Source: Leuconostoc holzapfelii (lineage in GTDB: Bacteria > Bacillota > Bacilli > Lactobacillales > Lactobacillaceae). Taken from it: DNA of 64,000 nucleotides. The position numbers and the translations under genes are program-made. Each line of letters starts with the position of its first letter. Position 1 is the stretch's first letter. Positions 23,759-33,164 of the stretch are shown in pieces. The stretch lies in the NCBI RefSeq assembly GCF_012396485.1, contig NZ_JAAXPO010000006.1:1-64000 (forward strand), read 5' to 3'. The notes under the pieces were generated by a model. It saw only the letters and a program-made list of their open reading frames with translations. It did no database searches and was not told where the DNA came from.

Positions 23759-25093
23759 TTAAAGCTGGTCCCATGCGGATGCCGCAATTGATGGAAATAC
23801 ATGGATTAACCGTTCGATTTCTTCTGCGCCATATTGGAACGTGATGGCTGGCAATAATGCATTAATGACATCGTCGGCACGATGTGACACTTCGGTGGCG
23901 CCAACTAATGTATGTTTTTGATCAAAAATCAACACGTTATCGCCCATTGTCTCTTGCTCAACCTGACGATACCAGTCATCTGGCACGTGATGCTTTTCAA
24001 TGACATATTGGTCAGGATGGGCCTCAGCTTCAGCCACCGTGACGCCTGCTTGCGCCAAGCGTGGGGAGGTAAAAACAACGGAAGGTACAACTGGGTAATC
24101 AATTGGTGCTGACGTTTCCCCTGCAAATAAATGCATCAGATATTTTGATTCAAAAATCGCTGTTGGTGTCAACTTTGGTTGCGTCTTGTCAATCACGTCC
24201 CCAGCTGCGTATATACTTGGTACATTGGTGCGCAAATATTGGTCAACGACAATGCCTTTTGGCGTATACTTGACGCCGACTTTTGCCAAATTTAGTGATT
24301 CGATATTGGGTACGCGTCCAGTTGCATCTAGTATCCAATCAGTCTGCATCTCAAACCCCTCATCACCACGCACGATGAAATGATCACGCTGTTGGTCAAT
24401 GGTAGTCACGGCTGTATCAGTCACAAATGTGACCCCACGCTTTGTCAGATCGGCCATGATCTGCGCGACAAAAGGTTGATGATATGCCCGCAACGCTTGT
24501 GAACCGCGCATTAGGACTGTCACTTCCGCCCCTGCTGCGTTGGCCATTGTAGCAAATTCCATGCCAATGTAACCAGCACCAATAATTGTCAGTCGTTTGG
24601 GCATCACCGTCAAATTCATGAAGTCTTCAGAATCATGGGCGAACTCAGAACCAGGTATGTCTAAACGATTCGGACGTAAGCCTGTTGCAATGACAATTTT
24701 ATCGGCCGTTTTATTCTGCCCAGCCACAAGTACAGTGTGGGCGTCTAACAACTGGCCCTGGCCAAAAATCACATCCACGCTATGATCATCGAGCAACCCC
24801 TGAATAAAGGCCGGTAATCCTGAAATCACTGCTCGCTTATGGGCTTGATTGGCTGCCCAGTCGATTGTTGTTTCACCAGTCACGATATGATGAACATCTG
24901 CAAGATGGCGTTTTAGTGCCACTGGCGAATCCAACACAATCTTTGCATTACAACCGCGGTTCGGACAAGTACCACCAATCAAATCCTGCTCGATCACACC
25001 GACTTTAAAACCCTTTGCCCCCAGTGGAATAGCCCCATCAAAGGTTCCATGTCCACTGCCAATATATAAAACATCATAATCATATGTTGTCAT
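23759..25093 (-). CDS. NAD(P)/FAD-dependent oxidoreductase, glutathione-reductase-like
   Basis: 444 residues. The FAD loop is YIGSGHGTFDGAIPLGAKG (unusual GSGHGT in place of GGGSGG), the redox disulfide GGTCPNRGCNAK, the NAD(P) loop IIGAGYIGMEFATMA and the FAD motif IYAAGDVID. The C-terminal dimerisation domain ends IHVFPSIAASAWDQL, where the usual HPT..E catalytic pair is altered. Class I disulfide reductase; substrate uncertain (glutathione, bacillithiol-like or other thiol). The ATG at 25093 is chosen for its AGGAGG at 7 bp. Confidence 0.85.
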   Translation of the reverse strand: MTTYDYDVLYIGSGHGTFDGAIPLGAKGFKVGVIEQDLIGGTCPNRGCNAKIVLDSPVALKRHLADVHHIVTGETTIDWAANQAHKRAVISGLPAFIQGLLDDHSVDVIFGQGQLLDAHTVLVAGQNKTADKIVIATGLRPNRLDIPGSEFAHDSEDFMNLTVMPKRLTIIGAGYIGMEFATMANAAGAEVTVLMRGSQALRAYHQPFVAQIMADLTKRGVTFVTDTAVTTIDQQRDHFIVRGDEGFEMQTDWILDATGRVPNIESLNLAKVGVKYTPKGIVVDQYLRTNVPSIYAAGDVIDKTQPKLTPTAIFESKYLMHLFAGETSAPIDYPVVPSVVFTSPRLAQAGVTVAEAEAHPDQYVIEKHHVPDDWYRQVEQETMGDNVLIFDQKHTLVGATEVSHRADDVINALLPAITFQYGAEEIERLIHVFPSIAASAWDQL

Positions 25094-25241
25094 CTGTTTC
25101 GCCTCCTGTAGCACCGTTCTTGCGAGTAAAATATTTGGCAAATCATTAAGCACCTATATTATAGCTAAAAAAGCATCAGTTGACGAGTTGTTTGACTTCA
25201 AAGTTTTACCAAGTCATTATTTTTAAACGCAAAATACCCGT

Positions 25242-25514
25242 TCACTGTACATGATTATGTTGGTAGAGCTGCTGAATCTGTGCTACCCAATAAGTCCGAG
25301 TGGCTATGTCGGCACAATCTGAAAAAGCATAATCGATGTGAAGCCGATGGAAACGTCCATAAGATACCCATATCATCACGCATGGTAAATCGTCGTTTTT
25401 GGTCACAGCTTGAATCGTCACCTCTTTTTGATGATTTATCGCATTAATCACTTTTTTCAGCAGTTCCTCTGAAGAAAATTTTGGGTCTGCGCTTTGATAA
25501 CGATAGACTAACAT
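25242..25514 (-). CDS. uncharacterised small protein
   Basis: About 90 residues, beginning MLVYRYQSADPKFSSEELL and soluble by composition, with an alternating strand/helix pattern (TIQAVTKNDDLPCVMIWVSY, FHRLHIDYAFSDCADI). The ATG at 25514 has GGAG at 7 bp; the longer frame would run into the terminator at 25578-25608. It follows the ABC-2 exporter. Not recognised. Confidence 0.65.
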   Translation of the reverse strand: MLVYRYQSADPKFSSEELLKKVINAINHQKEVTIQAVTKNDDLPCVMIWVSYGRFHRLHIDYAFSDCADIATRTYWVAQIQQLYQHNHVQ

Positions 25515-25577
25515 GTTAAAACTCCAATCCGTTTTTGCTATCACCCATGTTAACCGTGTTGTTGTTAAAACAGTATT

Positions 25578-25608
25578 AAAAAACCCTGGTAGTTTTACCA
25601 AGGGTTTT
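25578..25608 (-). terminator. terminator after the ABC-2 exporter operon
   Basis: AAAACCCTTGGTA / TACCAGGGTTTT with a 4-nt loop and a T run on the minus strand. Confidence 0.85.
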
Positions 25609-25661
25609 GAGTGCATCATTTATTTAACATACAATCTCTGCATGCTAAGTTCTATCACGTT

Positions 25662-26252
25662 TTACAATGCTACATGATGAAACGCCATACCTTCTAATTG
25701 TTCTACATGATGGGTCACCATCACGACAGTTTTGCCCCGTGCCGTGGCTAATTGATCAATTAATTGCAACATCACTTCAGCATGCGCTGAATCAACACCA
25801 CTCATGGGTTCATCGAAAAGGTACAATTCTTTGTCTAAGAGGCAATGACCATACGTTAGAACCATTTGTTGTTCCCCGCCAGATAACCGACCCATTGGCG
25901 TTGACGCTAATGGGTCTAAAATCGATGCCTTTGCCGCTTCTAACAATGGCTGTTCAGTGGTGTCAACGTCATAACTCAGAGACCGAAATAAACGGATTGT
26001 TTGAGCAACCGTTAAGTTTGGAAAAAAGTGCGTCTTTTGTAATTGATATGCGATAGTGCGCGTGTGAGGCCAGTCTATTTTTTTACCATTTGTCGCACTT
26101 GACCCCACACCAGCAATAAAATCTAACAAGCTCGACTTGCCTGAGCCATTTGCTCCAGTGATAATATTGAGTTTGCCTGGCAAGAATGTGATATTTCTGG
26201 GCGCCACTATTTGCCGTTTACCAATTTGAAACACATAATTTTGGATTTCCAT
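25662..26252 (-). CDS. ABC transporter ATP-binding protein
   Basis: About 196 residues: Walker A TGANGSGKSS, Q-loop YQLQKTHFFP, signature LSGGEQQMVLTYGHCLL, Walker B LYLFDEPMSGVD, switch His in VTHHVEQL. Short relative to the usual 220-300 residues, but complete. It lies 10 bp after the permease with AGGAGG before the ATG at 26252. Powers the ABC-2 permease upstream; substrate unknown. Confidence 0.88.
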   Translation of the reverse strand: MEIQNYVFQIGKRQIVAPRNITFLPGKLNIITGANGSGKSSLLDFIAGVGSSATNGKKIDWPHTRTIAYQLQKTHFFPNLTVAQTIRLFRSLSYDVDTTEQPLLEAAKASILDPLASTPMGRLSGGEQQMVLTYGHCLLDKELYLFDEPMSGVDSAHAEVMLQLIDQLATARGKTVVMVTHHVEQLEGMAFHHVAL

Positions 26253-26262
26253 CACGAGCCTC

Positions 26263-27018
26263 CTATGCACGACTTGCAACCGGTTGCACGGTCAGCCTTT
26301 TTAAAGCAAACAGCCCAATTCCGGTATATAACAGTGTGATTGCAAGCACTAATAACCACATGCTGGGATTGAAATTTGCTGATTCAAATATACTATATAT
26401 TTGAACAGCCACTTCAGCCACATAGTTCATCGGATTAAGCAGTAGTAACCCTGCATGTAACGTTACACGCGTAGGTAAACCTGTCAAAAACAAGAGACCA
26501 AACAATAATAAACCGGTTAACACATTGACTGATTCAATTTTAATTTTAAATAAAAGCAAGGCACTACAAAGCAAGGCAATCGGCAGGGCACTAAGCCATG
26601 CTACCCCCACCCCTGTGACCAAAATGACCAGGCTAAATTGTCGGCTGAGAAGCAACACAACGCTATTGAAAAGCAACAGCTCAATACTCAGCAAAATAAA
26701 TTGGACAAAAAACAATGCCGCAATCAACTTCATTTTCGATCCAATGATAAAGAAAAGTTGTTTCAACAAACCAAGTTCACGATGGGCAATCAGTGTGACG
26801 ACGAAATTATTTAACAAAGTTACTACGATAATGTAACTCCAAAAAAAGCTGAGTGTCGCGAACATATGCTGCGTGATTGGGCGTAAAATGGGTTGGTTAC
26901 TTGTCATCTGTCGGTAAACATAAAATGCGGTTGGCACAACCAGATTATAAATAAAAACAAATTTATTGGCCCATAAATATTGAAAATACACTTTAATTAA
27001 TGCCTGTATTTCTCTCAT
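26263..27018 (-). CDS. ABC-2 type transporter permease
   Basis: 251 residues with six predicted membrane helices, arranged as in ABC-2 exporters: an N-terminal helix at about 20-35, a cluster of four at about 55-195 and a C-terminal helix followed by ALKRLTVQPVASRA. Partner of the ATPase downstream. This type often exports peptides, drugs or polysaccharide, but nothing here fixes the substrate. Confidence 0.85.
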   Translation of the reverse strand: MREIQALIKVYFQYLWANKFVFIYNLVVPTAFYVYRQMTSNQPILRPITQHMFATLSFFWSYIIVVTLLNNFVVTLIAHRELGLLKQLFFIIGSKMKLIAALFFVQFILLSIELLLFNSVVLLLSRQFSLVILVTGVGVAWLSALPIALLCSALLLFKIKIESVNVLTGLLLFGLLFLTGLPTRVTLHAGLLLLNPMNYVAEVAVQIYSIFESANFNPSMWLLVLAITLLYTGIGLFALKRLTVQPVASRA

Positions 27019-27324
27019 CCAAACCCTCCAAAACTCACTTTAATACAGTTTAATCATATCACATGCTCATCGATTTAATATTTTATACTTATTAAAATGT
27101 CATTAAATAAATTAAAACAAAGAAACCCCCAAGTAAATTAATCGGTATTCAAGCCAAAATCTGACGTTGATCGACATAAAAAGAAAAAAGCAGTGACGCT
27201 GGTCCCTGCTCAAGTTAAACTATCTTTGTCTGATTTGATTGTCGCCTTAGTCCGCTGTTTTACGCCCATGACAAAACTCGCCAATTATTTGATCAGTTAT
27301 GCCAAAACGGCGTAGCACATGCGA
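27019..27324. other. intergenic region with a possible gene remnant
   Basis: On the plus strand a 57-codon frame is open from 27142 to a stop at 27313-27315, with no ATG, GTG or TTG near its beginning and no ribosome binding site. It encodes a basic segment (KKKKAVTLVPAQVKL) and a hydrophobic one. It may be a 5'-deleted remnant. Otherwise only the AT-rich upstream region of the ABC-2 exporter is seen. Confidence 0.4.
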
Positions 27325-28014
27325 TTATTCTAGCGCACGGATGAATCGTTGCGTGATTTCTAACGGGCGCGTAATTGCGCCACCAATCACAATCCCGGCA
27401 ACGCCTAATTGATGAATCGCCTTGACTTGTGCTGTTGTATGAATCCGCCCTTCGGCGATCACAGCAATGCCAGACTGGACTAATTGCGCGATTAATGCCA
27501 TGTCTGGTCCGTCTTTTGAAGCACTGTTAGCTGTGTAGCCAGCGAGAGTGGTCCCAACAAAATCAACGCCCGCATCAACTGCAGCCACGCCTTCTTCAAA
27601 GGTTGCAATATCTGCCATAAGCAATTGATCTGGATATTTTGCCTTGATTTGTTGAATAAATGTGCGCACTGTTTGCCAATCATGCCGCGGACGATCGGTA
27701 CAATCGAGCGCAATCACGGCAACATCAGTAGCAGCCAATTCATCAATTTCACGCATGGTTGCGGTAATAAAAGGCGCTTCGGGCGGATAATCCCGCTTAA
27801 TGATACCAATAATTGGCAGTTGGACAGTGGCTTGAATTTCTTGAATGTCGCGGATTGAATTCGCTCGAATACCCACTGCGCCTGCTTGCGCCGCTGCGCG
27901 TGCCATCAGTGGCATGACACCGCCTTGTGGGACATAAAGTGGCTCGCCTGGTAAGGCTTGGCAAGAGACAATAATGCCATCTTTAATCTGTGCTAAAAAC
28001 GTTGCTTTATCCAT
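27325..28014 (-). CDS. nanE: putative N-acetylmannosamine-6-phosphate 2-epimerase
   Basis: About 229 residues, TIM barrel. Family motifs: [48 protein letters not shown] and [12 protein letters not shown]. Converts ManNAc-6-P to GlcNAc-6-P in sialic acid/ManNAc catabolism. The ATG at 28014 has GGGGAA at 7 bp. No nanA, nanK or transporter is next to it, so it may serve ManNAc recycling or a pathway encoded elsewhere. Confidence 0.9.
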   Translation of the reverse strand: MDKATFLAQIKDGIIVSCQALPGEPLYVPQGGVMPLMARAAAQAGAVGIRANSIRDIQEIQATVQLPIIGIIKRDYPPEAPFITATMREIDELAATDVAVIALDCTDRPRHDWQTVRTFIQQIKAKYPDQLLMADIATFEEGVAAVDAGVDFVGTTLAGYTANSASKDGPDMALIAQLVQSGIAVIAEGRIHTTAQVKAIHQLGVAGIVIGGAITRPLEITQRFIRALE

Positions 28015-28106
28015 ATTGATCTTCCCCGCTTTCACTATTTCCTGCTCACCGTCAGCCTAACATGGCTGAGTGTGGCTTGTAAAGAGACCAATTACCCAAC
28101 GATAGT

Positions 28107-28136
28107 AAAAAAGCGCCTTGCCTGGCAAGCCGCTTT
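28107..28136 (-). terminator. terminator of the RclA-like gene
   Basis: AAAGCGGCTTG / CAAGGCGCTTT hairpin with six T on the minus strand. Confidence 0.8.
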
Positions 28137-28144
28137 CAAAGATG

Positions 28145-29494
28145 TCATGTGTCAATTAAGCCAAAAACATCGTTTAATCCTTCCATCATCGAAGGATGCG
28201 TATAAATTTGGTCTCGTAATACTTGATAACTTATCCCCTGATGCATGGCCAGCGAGATCAGATTGATCATTTCTTGTGCAGCAACTGCAAAGAAGGTTGC
28301 ACCCAAAATTTGATCATTTTGACCAACCAAAACTTTTAGGTAACCACGTGTATTACCTTCAATATGTGTTTTCGGCAAACTGGCCACTGACAATTTCGCT
28401 ACGCGATAGGCCACATGAGTTGCTTTAGCTTGTGCTTCGCTTAGCCCAATCGTGGCCAATGGTGGATTCGTAAACAACACGTGGGGCACGAGTTCTTGTT
28501 GTGCGAGTGTGGCCTGCCCATCCCCAAAGAATTGTTGCCAAACAATACGTGAATCGTCGAGTGATAGATAGGTAAATTGCGCACCACCACGCACATCACC
28601 TACCGCCCAAACCTCTGGTGCTGTTGTTTTCAAACGACTATCCGTCACAATGGCCCCGTCCTCAACCACGACGTCCGTATTTTCGAGACCGAGATTGGCA
28701 ATGTTTGGCCGGCGACCCGTCGCCACTAAAATGGCATCCGCAGTTAACGTATCAGTTGTGTGCTGGTTTTCAGCAAGTGATAACACGGCCTGTTTTTCTT
28801 CGTCAACGACTGCGGTAACCAGGGTGTGATAACGCACCACCACACCCAAATCAGCCAGGGATGCTGCAATAGCTGCGACAGCCTCAGCTTCAAGGTGTGG
28901 CAACAAATGGCCATCACGGACCAATAACGTGACTTTAGCTCCAAATTGGGCATATGTTGTGGCGAACTCCACGGCAATATGCCCGCCGCCAATAATCACG
29001 AGATGTTTTGGTAACACGTCATGGGCCATGAGTGTTTCCGTGTTGTAAACAAAACCACTCGACTTCAAACCTGTAATTGGCGGTATCACGGGTGTCGCAC
29101 CAGTATTAATGATAATGCGTTCACCAACAACTGTCTCGGTCGTCCCGTCCTTCATTTGAATCGAGAGTGTGTGATTATCAACAAATTGTGCAGCACCCGT
29201 TATCACAGTCGCCGTTGGTAAATCAGCAACCTTCTGGTAATTAGCCTGCCGTAATTTACCTATCGTGGCCGTTTTATTTAATACGGCACGTTGATAATCA
29301 GCAGGTTGACTCGCATGAGCCGATAACGTGTAGAGTAATTTTGAGGGGATGCAGCCAACGTTAATGCACGTACCGCCATACATCTGGTCTGACTTCTCCA
29401 GCAAAATGACGGATTCCCCTTTTGCTGCTAACTTAAAGGCGAGGGTTTTCCCCGCTTTTCCAAAACCAACAATCACATTTTTTGCGTTTCTCAT
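28145..29494 (-). CDS. RclA-like flavoprotein disulfide reductase (oxidant defence)
   Basis: About 449 residues. FAD loop VIVGFGKAGKTLAFKLAAKG, redox pair GGTCINVGCIPSK, NAD(P) loop IIGGGHIAVEFATTY, VWAVGDVRGG and a C-terminal THPSMMEGL with the catalytic His-Glu pair. The GFGKAGKT loop is typical of the RclA/hypothiocyanite-reductase branch, which detoxifies HOSCN or reactive chlorine species. Start at 29494 with TAGGTC before it; two upstream ATGs are weaker. Exact substrate is inferred. Confidence 0.85.
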   Translation of the reverse strand: MRNAKNVIVGFGKAGKTLAFKLAAKGESVILLEKSDQMYGGTCINVGCIPSKLLYTLSAHASQPADYQRAVLNKTATIGKLRQANYQKVADLPTATVITGAAQFVDNHTLSIQMKDGTTETVVGERIIINTGATPVIPPITGLKSSGFVYNTETLMAHDVLPKHLVIIGGGHIAVEFATTYAQFGAKVTLLVRDGHLLPHLEAEAVAAIAASLADLGVVVRYHTLVTAVVDEEKQAVLSLAENQHTTDTLTADAILVATGRRPNIANLGLENTDVVVEDGAIVTDSRLKTTAPEVWAVGDVRGGAQFTYLSLDDSRIVWQQFFGDGQATLAQQELVPHVLFTNPPLATIGLSEAQAKATHVAYRVAKLSVASLPKTHIEGNTRGYLKVLVGQNDQILGATFFAVAAQEMINLISLAMHQGISYQVLRDQIYTHPSMMEGLNDVFGLIDT

Positions 29495-29621
29495 ATGACC
29501 TACCCATTTCATTTTAATAATTTGTGATGCGAACCGTGTGCGGCTGCTGGGCATTTATTTTTACAATATCTCATCATATTGTTATTATAACAAGGCCATT
29601 TTGAAAACTGGTATTTCGTGC

Positions 29622-29954
29622 TCAGGGCTTAATATAGGCAAAGCCAGCATGTTGCCGCAAGGCGAGTTCAACAACACCTGAAGGGACAACAGTTAGACCA
29701 GGCTGAAGTTCTGGGCGGGTAATCCCACGCTGCGTCATCGAGTGATGACAGACCGCCACTTGAACCCCTTGGTCGATGACCGCCTGTAGATCGATGGTTG
29801 CGTTTTTGACCGCTTGACTCACAGCTTCGCCGTTAATCAGTAAAATAATTTGGCCAGACATTTTTTGATGGTGCAGCCAATCAGACATATGCTGTAAATT
29901 TGAGCGTACTGTTGGCCATTGCCGTGGGTCATCAATATGAAAAATAGTATTCAT
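29622..29954 (-). CDS. DsrE family protein
   Basis: About 110 residues. Pattern of a DsrE/YchN-like fold: MNTIFHIDDPRQWPTV, GQIILLINGEAV, VQVAVCHHSMTQRG and LTVVPSGVVELALRQ. One Cys (about residue 71) sits at the position of the DsrE active-site cysteine. Possible sulfur-carrier or redox role, not established. ATG at 29954 has AAAGGA upstream. Stands alone between the RclA-like and MATE genes. Confidence 0.8.
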   Translation of the reverse strand: MNTIFHIDDPRQWPTVRSNLQHMSDWLHHQKMSGQIILLINGEAVSQAVKNATIDLQAVIDQGVQVAVCHHSMTQRGITRPELQPGLTVVPSGVVELALRQHAGFAYIKP

Positions 29955-30023
29955 GTGTTGTCCTTTCCTAAACGCCAATTTTACCGCAACCCTGGGCATT
30001 TATTTCCAACCTTTTTATGTTTA

Positions 30024-31349
30024 TCATACCATGTTTCGACTGTTTTTTTGCCAAGTCAACCATAAATAAATCGCACGTACATCATAATCTATGCCCAGTG
30101 CGATCCAGATACCAGCAATTCCCCAGTCACACCATTGTCCAAGCACAATCACCCCAATAATTCGAATACCAAACATCCCGATTAAGGTGCTCCATAGCGG
30201 TGTTTTTGTATCGCCCATCCCTTGTAAGGCACCTGCAATAATGATAGTTACAGCAAGCCCGGGTTGGCTAAAGGCATCAATTCGCAGTGCTGTGACAATT
30301 TGCGCGATTGCGACATGATCTTGCGTAAACCATGTAGCCATGACCGGCACCGTCAAAAACATCACCAAACCAAGTAGCGATAGCAGCAGTATCCCATATC
30401 CTACAGTGAGTTCAGCAATGCGCTGAACGATTTTTTTATTTTTAGCCCCTACATTTTGACCAATAAGTACCGCTGCTGCAGTGGCTAAACCATAGGCTGG
30501 CATGTAAACAAAGCTTTCAATATTACCCGCAATCATATGGGCTGCAAACGTTGTCGCACCGATCGCCACGATTAATGAAAAATACACAACTTGCCCGCCA
30601 CGCAAAACTAACTTCTCGCCTGCGGCCGGCAATGAAATTTGAACTATTTCAGCTAATATCGGGCGGTTGCGCCACGACCAACGCCACTTGACGGCCGTAC
30701 GAGATTGTTGCACAGCCAGCAACAAATATCCCACACTAAAGACACGAGCAGCTAGTGTGCCAATGATAATCCCATAAACGCCTAATGCCGGAATTGGGCC
30801 AAAACCGCGCACTAAGATAAGATCCAACATGATATTGATGACATTAGCCATTAAGCTCGTAAACATCGGCGTTTTAGCATCACCAACCGCACGCAATAGG
30901 CTCCCCAATACCGTTGTCCCGGCCATGAATATGGCAAGGCCGCCCACCCAAGATAAAAATGGTTGTGCATAACTGAGCGTTGCTGGTGTCGCACCAATCA
31001 TTGACAACAACGGACGCCCAAAAACAATCGTCAAAATACCTACCACACTACTTAAACCAGTTGAGAGCAAAATCGCCTGTTGACCCACGGCTTGCGCACC
31101 AGCGATATCTCCTGCCCCAAATTTTCTAGCAACCAGCGAAGATGTCCCAATGCCAATCCCCAAAAAGACAGCCAAGTAAACATTGAGCACCGTATTCGCT
31201 AAATTCACCCCGGTAACAGCCACTAACCCAATTTGGGCGACCATTAACGTATCAACAAAACCCACCATCGTTTGTAAGACGTTTTCGATGGTGGTGGGTA
31301 TTGCAATATTAAATATTTGCTGAGTCAGTGATTGTTTGACGTGCATCAT
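30024..31349 (-). CDS. MATE family efflux transporter
   Basis: 441 residues, 12 predicted membrane helices in two related halves. First half: IFNIAIPTTIENVLQTMVGFVDTLMV; second half: EIVQISLPAAGEKLVLRGGQVVYF. Sodium- or proton-coupled export of drugs or metabolites. Starts with a double ATG behind AGGAATAG. Divergent from the SOS polymerase gene; no regulator is attached. Confidence 0.92.
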   Translation of the reverse strand: MMHVKQSLTQQIFNIAIPTTIENVLQTMVGFVDTLMVAQIGLVAVTGVNLANTVLNVYLAVFLGIGIGTSSLVARKFGAGDIAGAQAVGQQAILLSTGLSSVVGILTIVFGRPLLSMIGATPATLSYAQPFLSWVGGLAIFMAGTTVLGSLLRAVGDAKTPMFTSLMANVINIMLDLILVRGFGPIPALGVYGIIIGTLAARVFSVGYLLLAVQQSRTAVKWRWSWRNRPILAEIVQISLPAAGEKLVLRGGQVVYFSLIVAIGATTFAAHMIAGNIESFVYMPAYGLATAAAVLIGQNVGAKNKKIVQRIAELTVGYGILLLSLLGLVMFLTVPVMATWFTQDHVAIAQIVTALRIDAFSQPGLAVTIIIAGALQGMGDTKTPLWSTLIGMFGIRIIGVIVLGQWCDWGIAGIWIALGIDYDVRAIYLWLTWQKNSRNMV

Positions 31350-31404
31350 CTATTCCTATGTCTCATGTCGTATCTTTTAATTATACCGTATAAAAGATGA
31401 CATC

Positions 31405-31433
31405 TAGACAAATAGAACATTTGTTCGTATAAT
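31405..31433 (+). promoter_or_regulatory. SOS promoter with LexA box
   Basis: TAGACA (31405-31410), 17 bp, TATAAT (31428-31433). GAACATTTGTTC (31415-31426), a Gram-positive LexA/DinR box (GAAC-N4-GTTC), fills the spacer, so LexA binding would block the promoter. Confidence 0.85.
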
Positions 31434-31462
31434 GTAAACTAAGAACTTTGGAGGTTATGACC

Positions 31463-32758
31463 ATGTATGATTATCGCTTTGAAACCCCACGCATCGTGTT
31501 CGTCATTGATACCAAGTCGTTTTATGCTTCTGTCGAAGCTGTAGAACGTGGTTTACATCCCATGAAAGTCCCTTTAGTCGTGGTTTCTACTGGGCCAAAC
31601 GTTGGCGGTGGCGGTTTGGTATTAGCGACCTCCCCTACTGCTAAAAAAAGATATGGCCTTAAAAATAATGTCAGTCGGATGAAAGATCTACAAGGCCTAC
31701 CAGGCTTAATTCAAGTCCCACCTCGCATGAATCTTTACATCCAAAAAAACATGGAAATCAACGCGATTTATCGGCAGTATGTGGCAGATGCTGATTGGCA
31801 TCCCTACTCAATTGATGAAAGTATTTTAGATTTAACCGATACCTGGCAATTTTTTGGGCACACCCCTTGGGAAGTTGCCCGCAAAATCCAACGTGAAGTG
31901 CATGAAAAAACAGGCTTATACACCACAGTAGGTATTGGTGATAACCCCGCTTTAGCCAAAATCGCATTAGACCGCTATGCTAAACACGACCCATCATTTA
32001 TTGGTGAAATCCATTTTAATACAGTCCCTGATAAGCTCTGGCCAGTGCAACAGCTCGACACAATTTGGTCCATCGGCCATCGTACGGCAAAAAAGCTCAA
32101 TCAAATGGGTATCTATTCAATGGCTGATTTAGCCCATTGCAACCCTTTTCGGCTGCGAAAAGTTTTTGGCCCTCAAAACGGGCTCCGTTTGTATGCTTTA
32201 GCCTGGGGCGTAGATCGTACACGCATCCGCGATAAAGTCATGCCTGAGTCACGCACGATTGGTAATTCACAGGTTCTGCCAAGGCGATATACTCGCCTTT
32301 CTGATATTACTGTGGTGCTACGAGAAATTGTTGCGCAAGTTGCGACCCGCTTACGATTTCAACAGCTCTTAGCTGGTAGCATTAGTATTCATGTTGGCAA
32401 CGATGGTGTTGAAAATAGTCTACATCAGACTGTTCGTTTGACCACACCAACAAACATCACCAGACGCCTCCAAGACGAGGCGATCGCTTTGTTAACAAAA
32501 CATTGGCATGGTGGCGGAGCGCGACATTTGGCTGTCTATTTTGGTGAGTTATCTTCTGATCACGTCGCTCAACTCGATTTATTTCATGATCGTATACAAA
32601 CTGAAAAACAACAACGGCTCGATCGTACGATTGACGCCATTCGTAAAAAATTTGGGTTTACAAAACTTGTTCATGGCGTGTCATTAGATCCCGCTGGTAC
32701 CGCAATTAGTCGCGCCAATCTGGTAGGTGGGCATAATGGTGGGCATGCTAATGAGTGA
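31463..32758 (+). CDS. Y-family DNA polymerase (UmuC/UvrX-like)
   Basis: About 431 residues. Catalytic motif FVIDTKSFYASVEAVERG near the N-terminus (variant of D-x-D/N-S-F-Y), YSIDESILDLT with the catalytic Asp-Glu, VGIGDNPALAKIALD, the helix-hairpin-helix WSIGHRTAKKLNQMG and a little-finger domain. An error-prone lesion-bypass polymerase of the UvrX/YqjW type. ATG at 31463 with GGAGG at 8 bp. Controlled by a LexA box and coupled to the next gene. Confidence 0.92.
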   Translation: MYDYRFETPRIVFVIDTKSFYASVEAVERGLHPMKVPLVVVSTGPNVGGGGLVLATSPTAKKRYGLKNNVSRMKDLQGLPGLIQVPPRMNLYIQKNMEINAIYRQYVADADWHPYSIDESILDLTDTWQFFGHTPWEVARKIQREVHEKTGLYTTVGIGDNPALAKIALDRYAKHDPSFIGEIHFNTVPDKLWPVQQLDTIWSIGHRTAKKLNQMGIYSMADLAHCNPFRLRKVFGPQNGLRLYALAWGVDRTRIRDKVMPESRTIGNSQVLPRRYTRLSDITVVLREIVAQVATRLRFQQLLAGSISIHVGNDGVENSLHQTVRLTTPTNITRRLQDEAIALLTKHWHGGGARHLAVYFGELSSDHVAQLDLFHDRIQTEKQQRLDRTIDAIRKKFGFTKLVHGVSLDPAGTAISRANLVGGHNGGHANE

Positions 32759-33164
32759 GACATACCCGAACTATGATCCGACTTGGCCGATGCAAGTTTT
32801 TGGTCAGCTTTATCAAGACCAAGGCATGAAAAAATGGGGCGGGTTCTACTTGTCAGATCATACAGCCGTTTTAAATCAAGCCGCAACACAACAGGCAACC
32901 ATTGCCGCCCGACAATTAAAACCAAAAATGCGCACGGTTGACCTGATAACACAGTGCCGTATTGCCATTGAAAAGCAATTACCAGTTAGCCTGCAACCGG
33001 ATTTGATCACGTTTAATCCCTCAGGCGAACGCGTCATACCGGCACTCGTATCCGGTCGGATCACCAGCTATAATGCTCGAGAACTGCGCATTGCAAATAC
33101 TATTTTTCCATGGGAGGCCATACGCTGGCTTGCCATCATCACCCCAGCCGACTTACCCCATTAA
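32751..33164 (+). CDS. YolD-like protein coupled to the Y-family polymerase
   Basis: About 137 residues. DQGMKKWGGFYLSDHTAVL (about 25-43) matches the conserved block of YolD-like proteins, which accompany UvrX-type polymerases in Bacillus. The rest has a mixed strand/helix pattern. Its ATG overlaps the polymerase stop by 8 bp (AATGAGTGA), so both are SOS-expressed together. Likely a polymerase accessory factor; longer than typical YolD. Its 3' end overlaps the convergent ABC permease by 4 bp. Confidence 0.7.
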   Translation: MSETYPNYDPTWPMQVFGQLYQDQGMKKWGGFYLSDHTAVLNQAATQQATIAARQLKPKMRTVDLITQCRIAIEKQLPVSLQPDLITFNPSGERVIPALVSGRITSYNARELRIANTIFPWEAIRWLAIITPADLPH

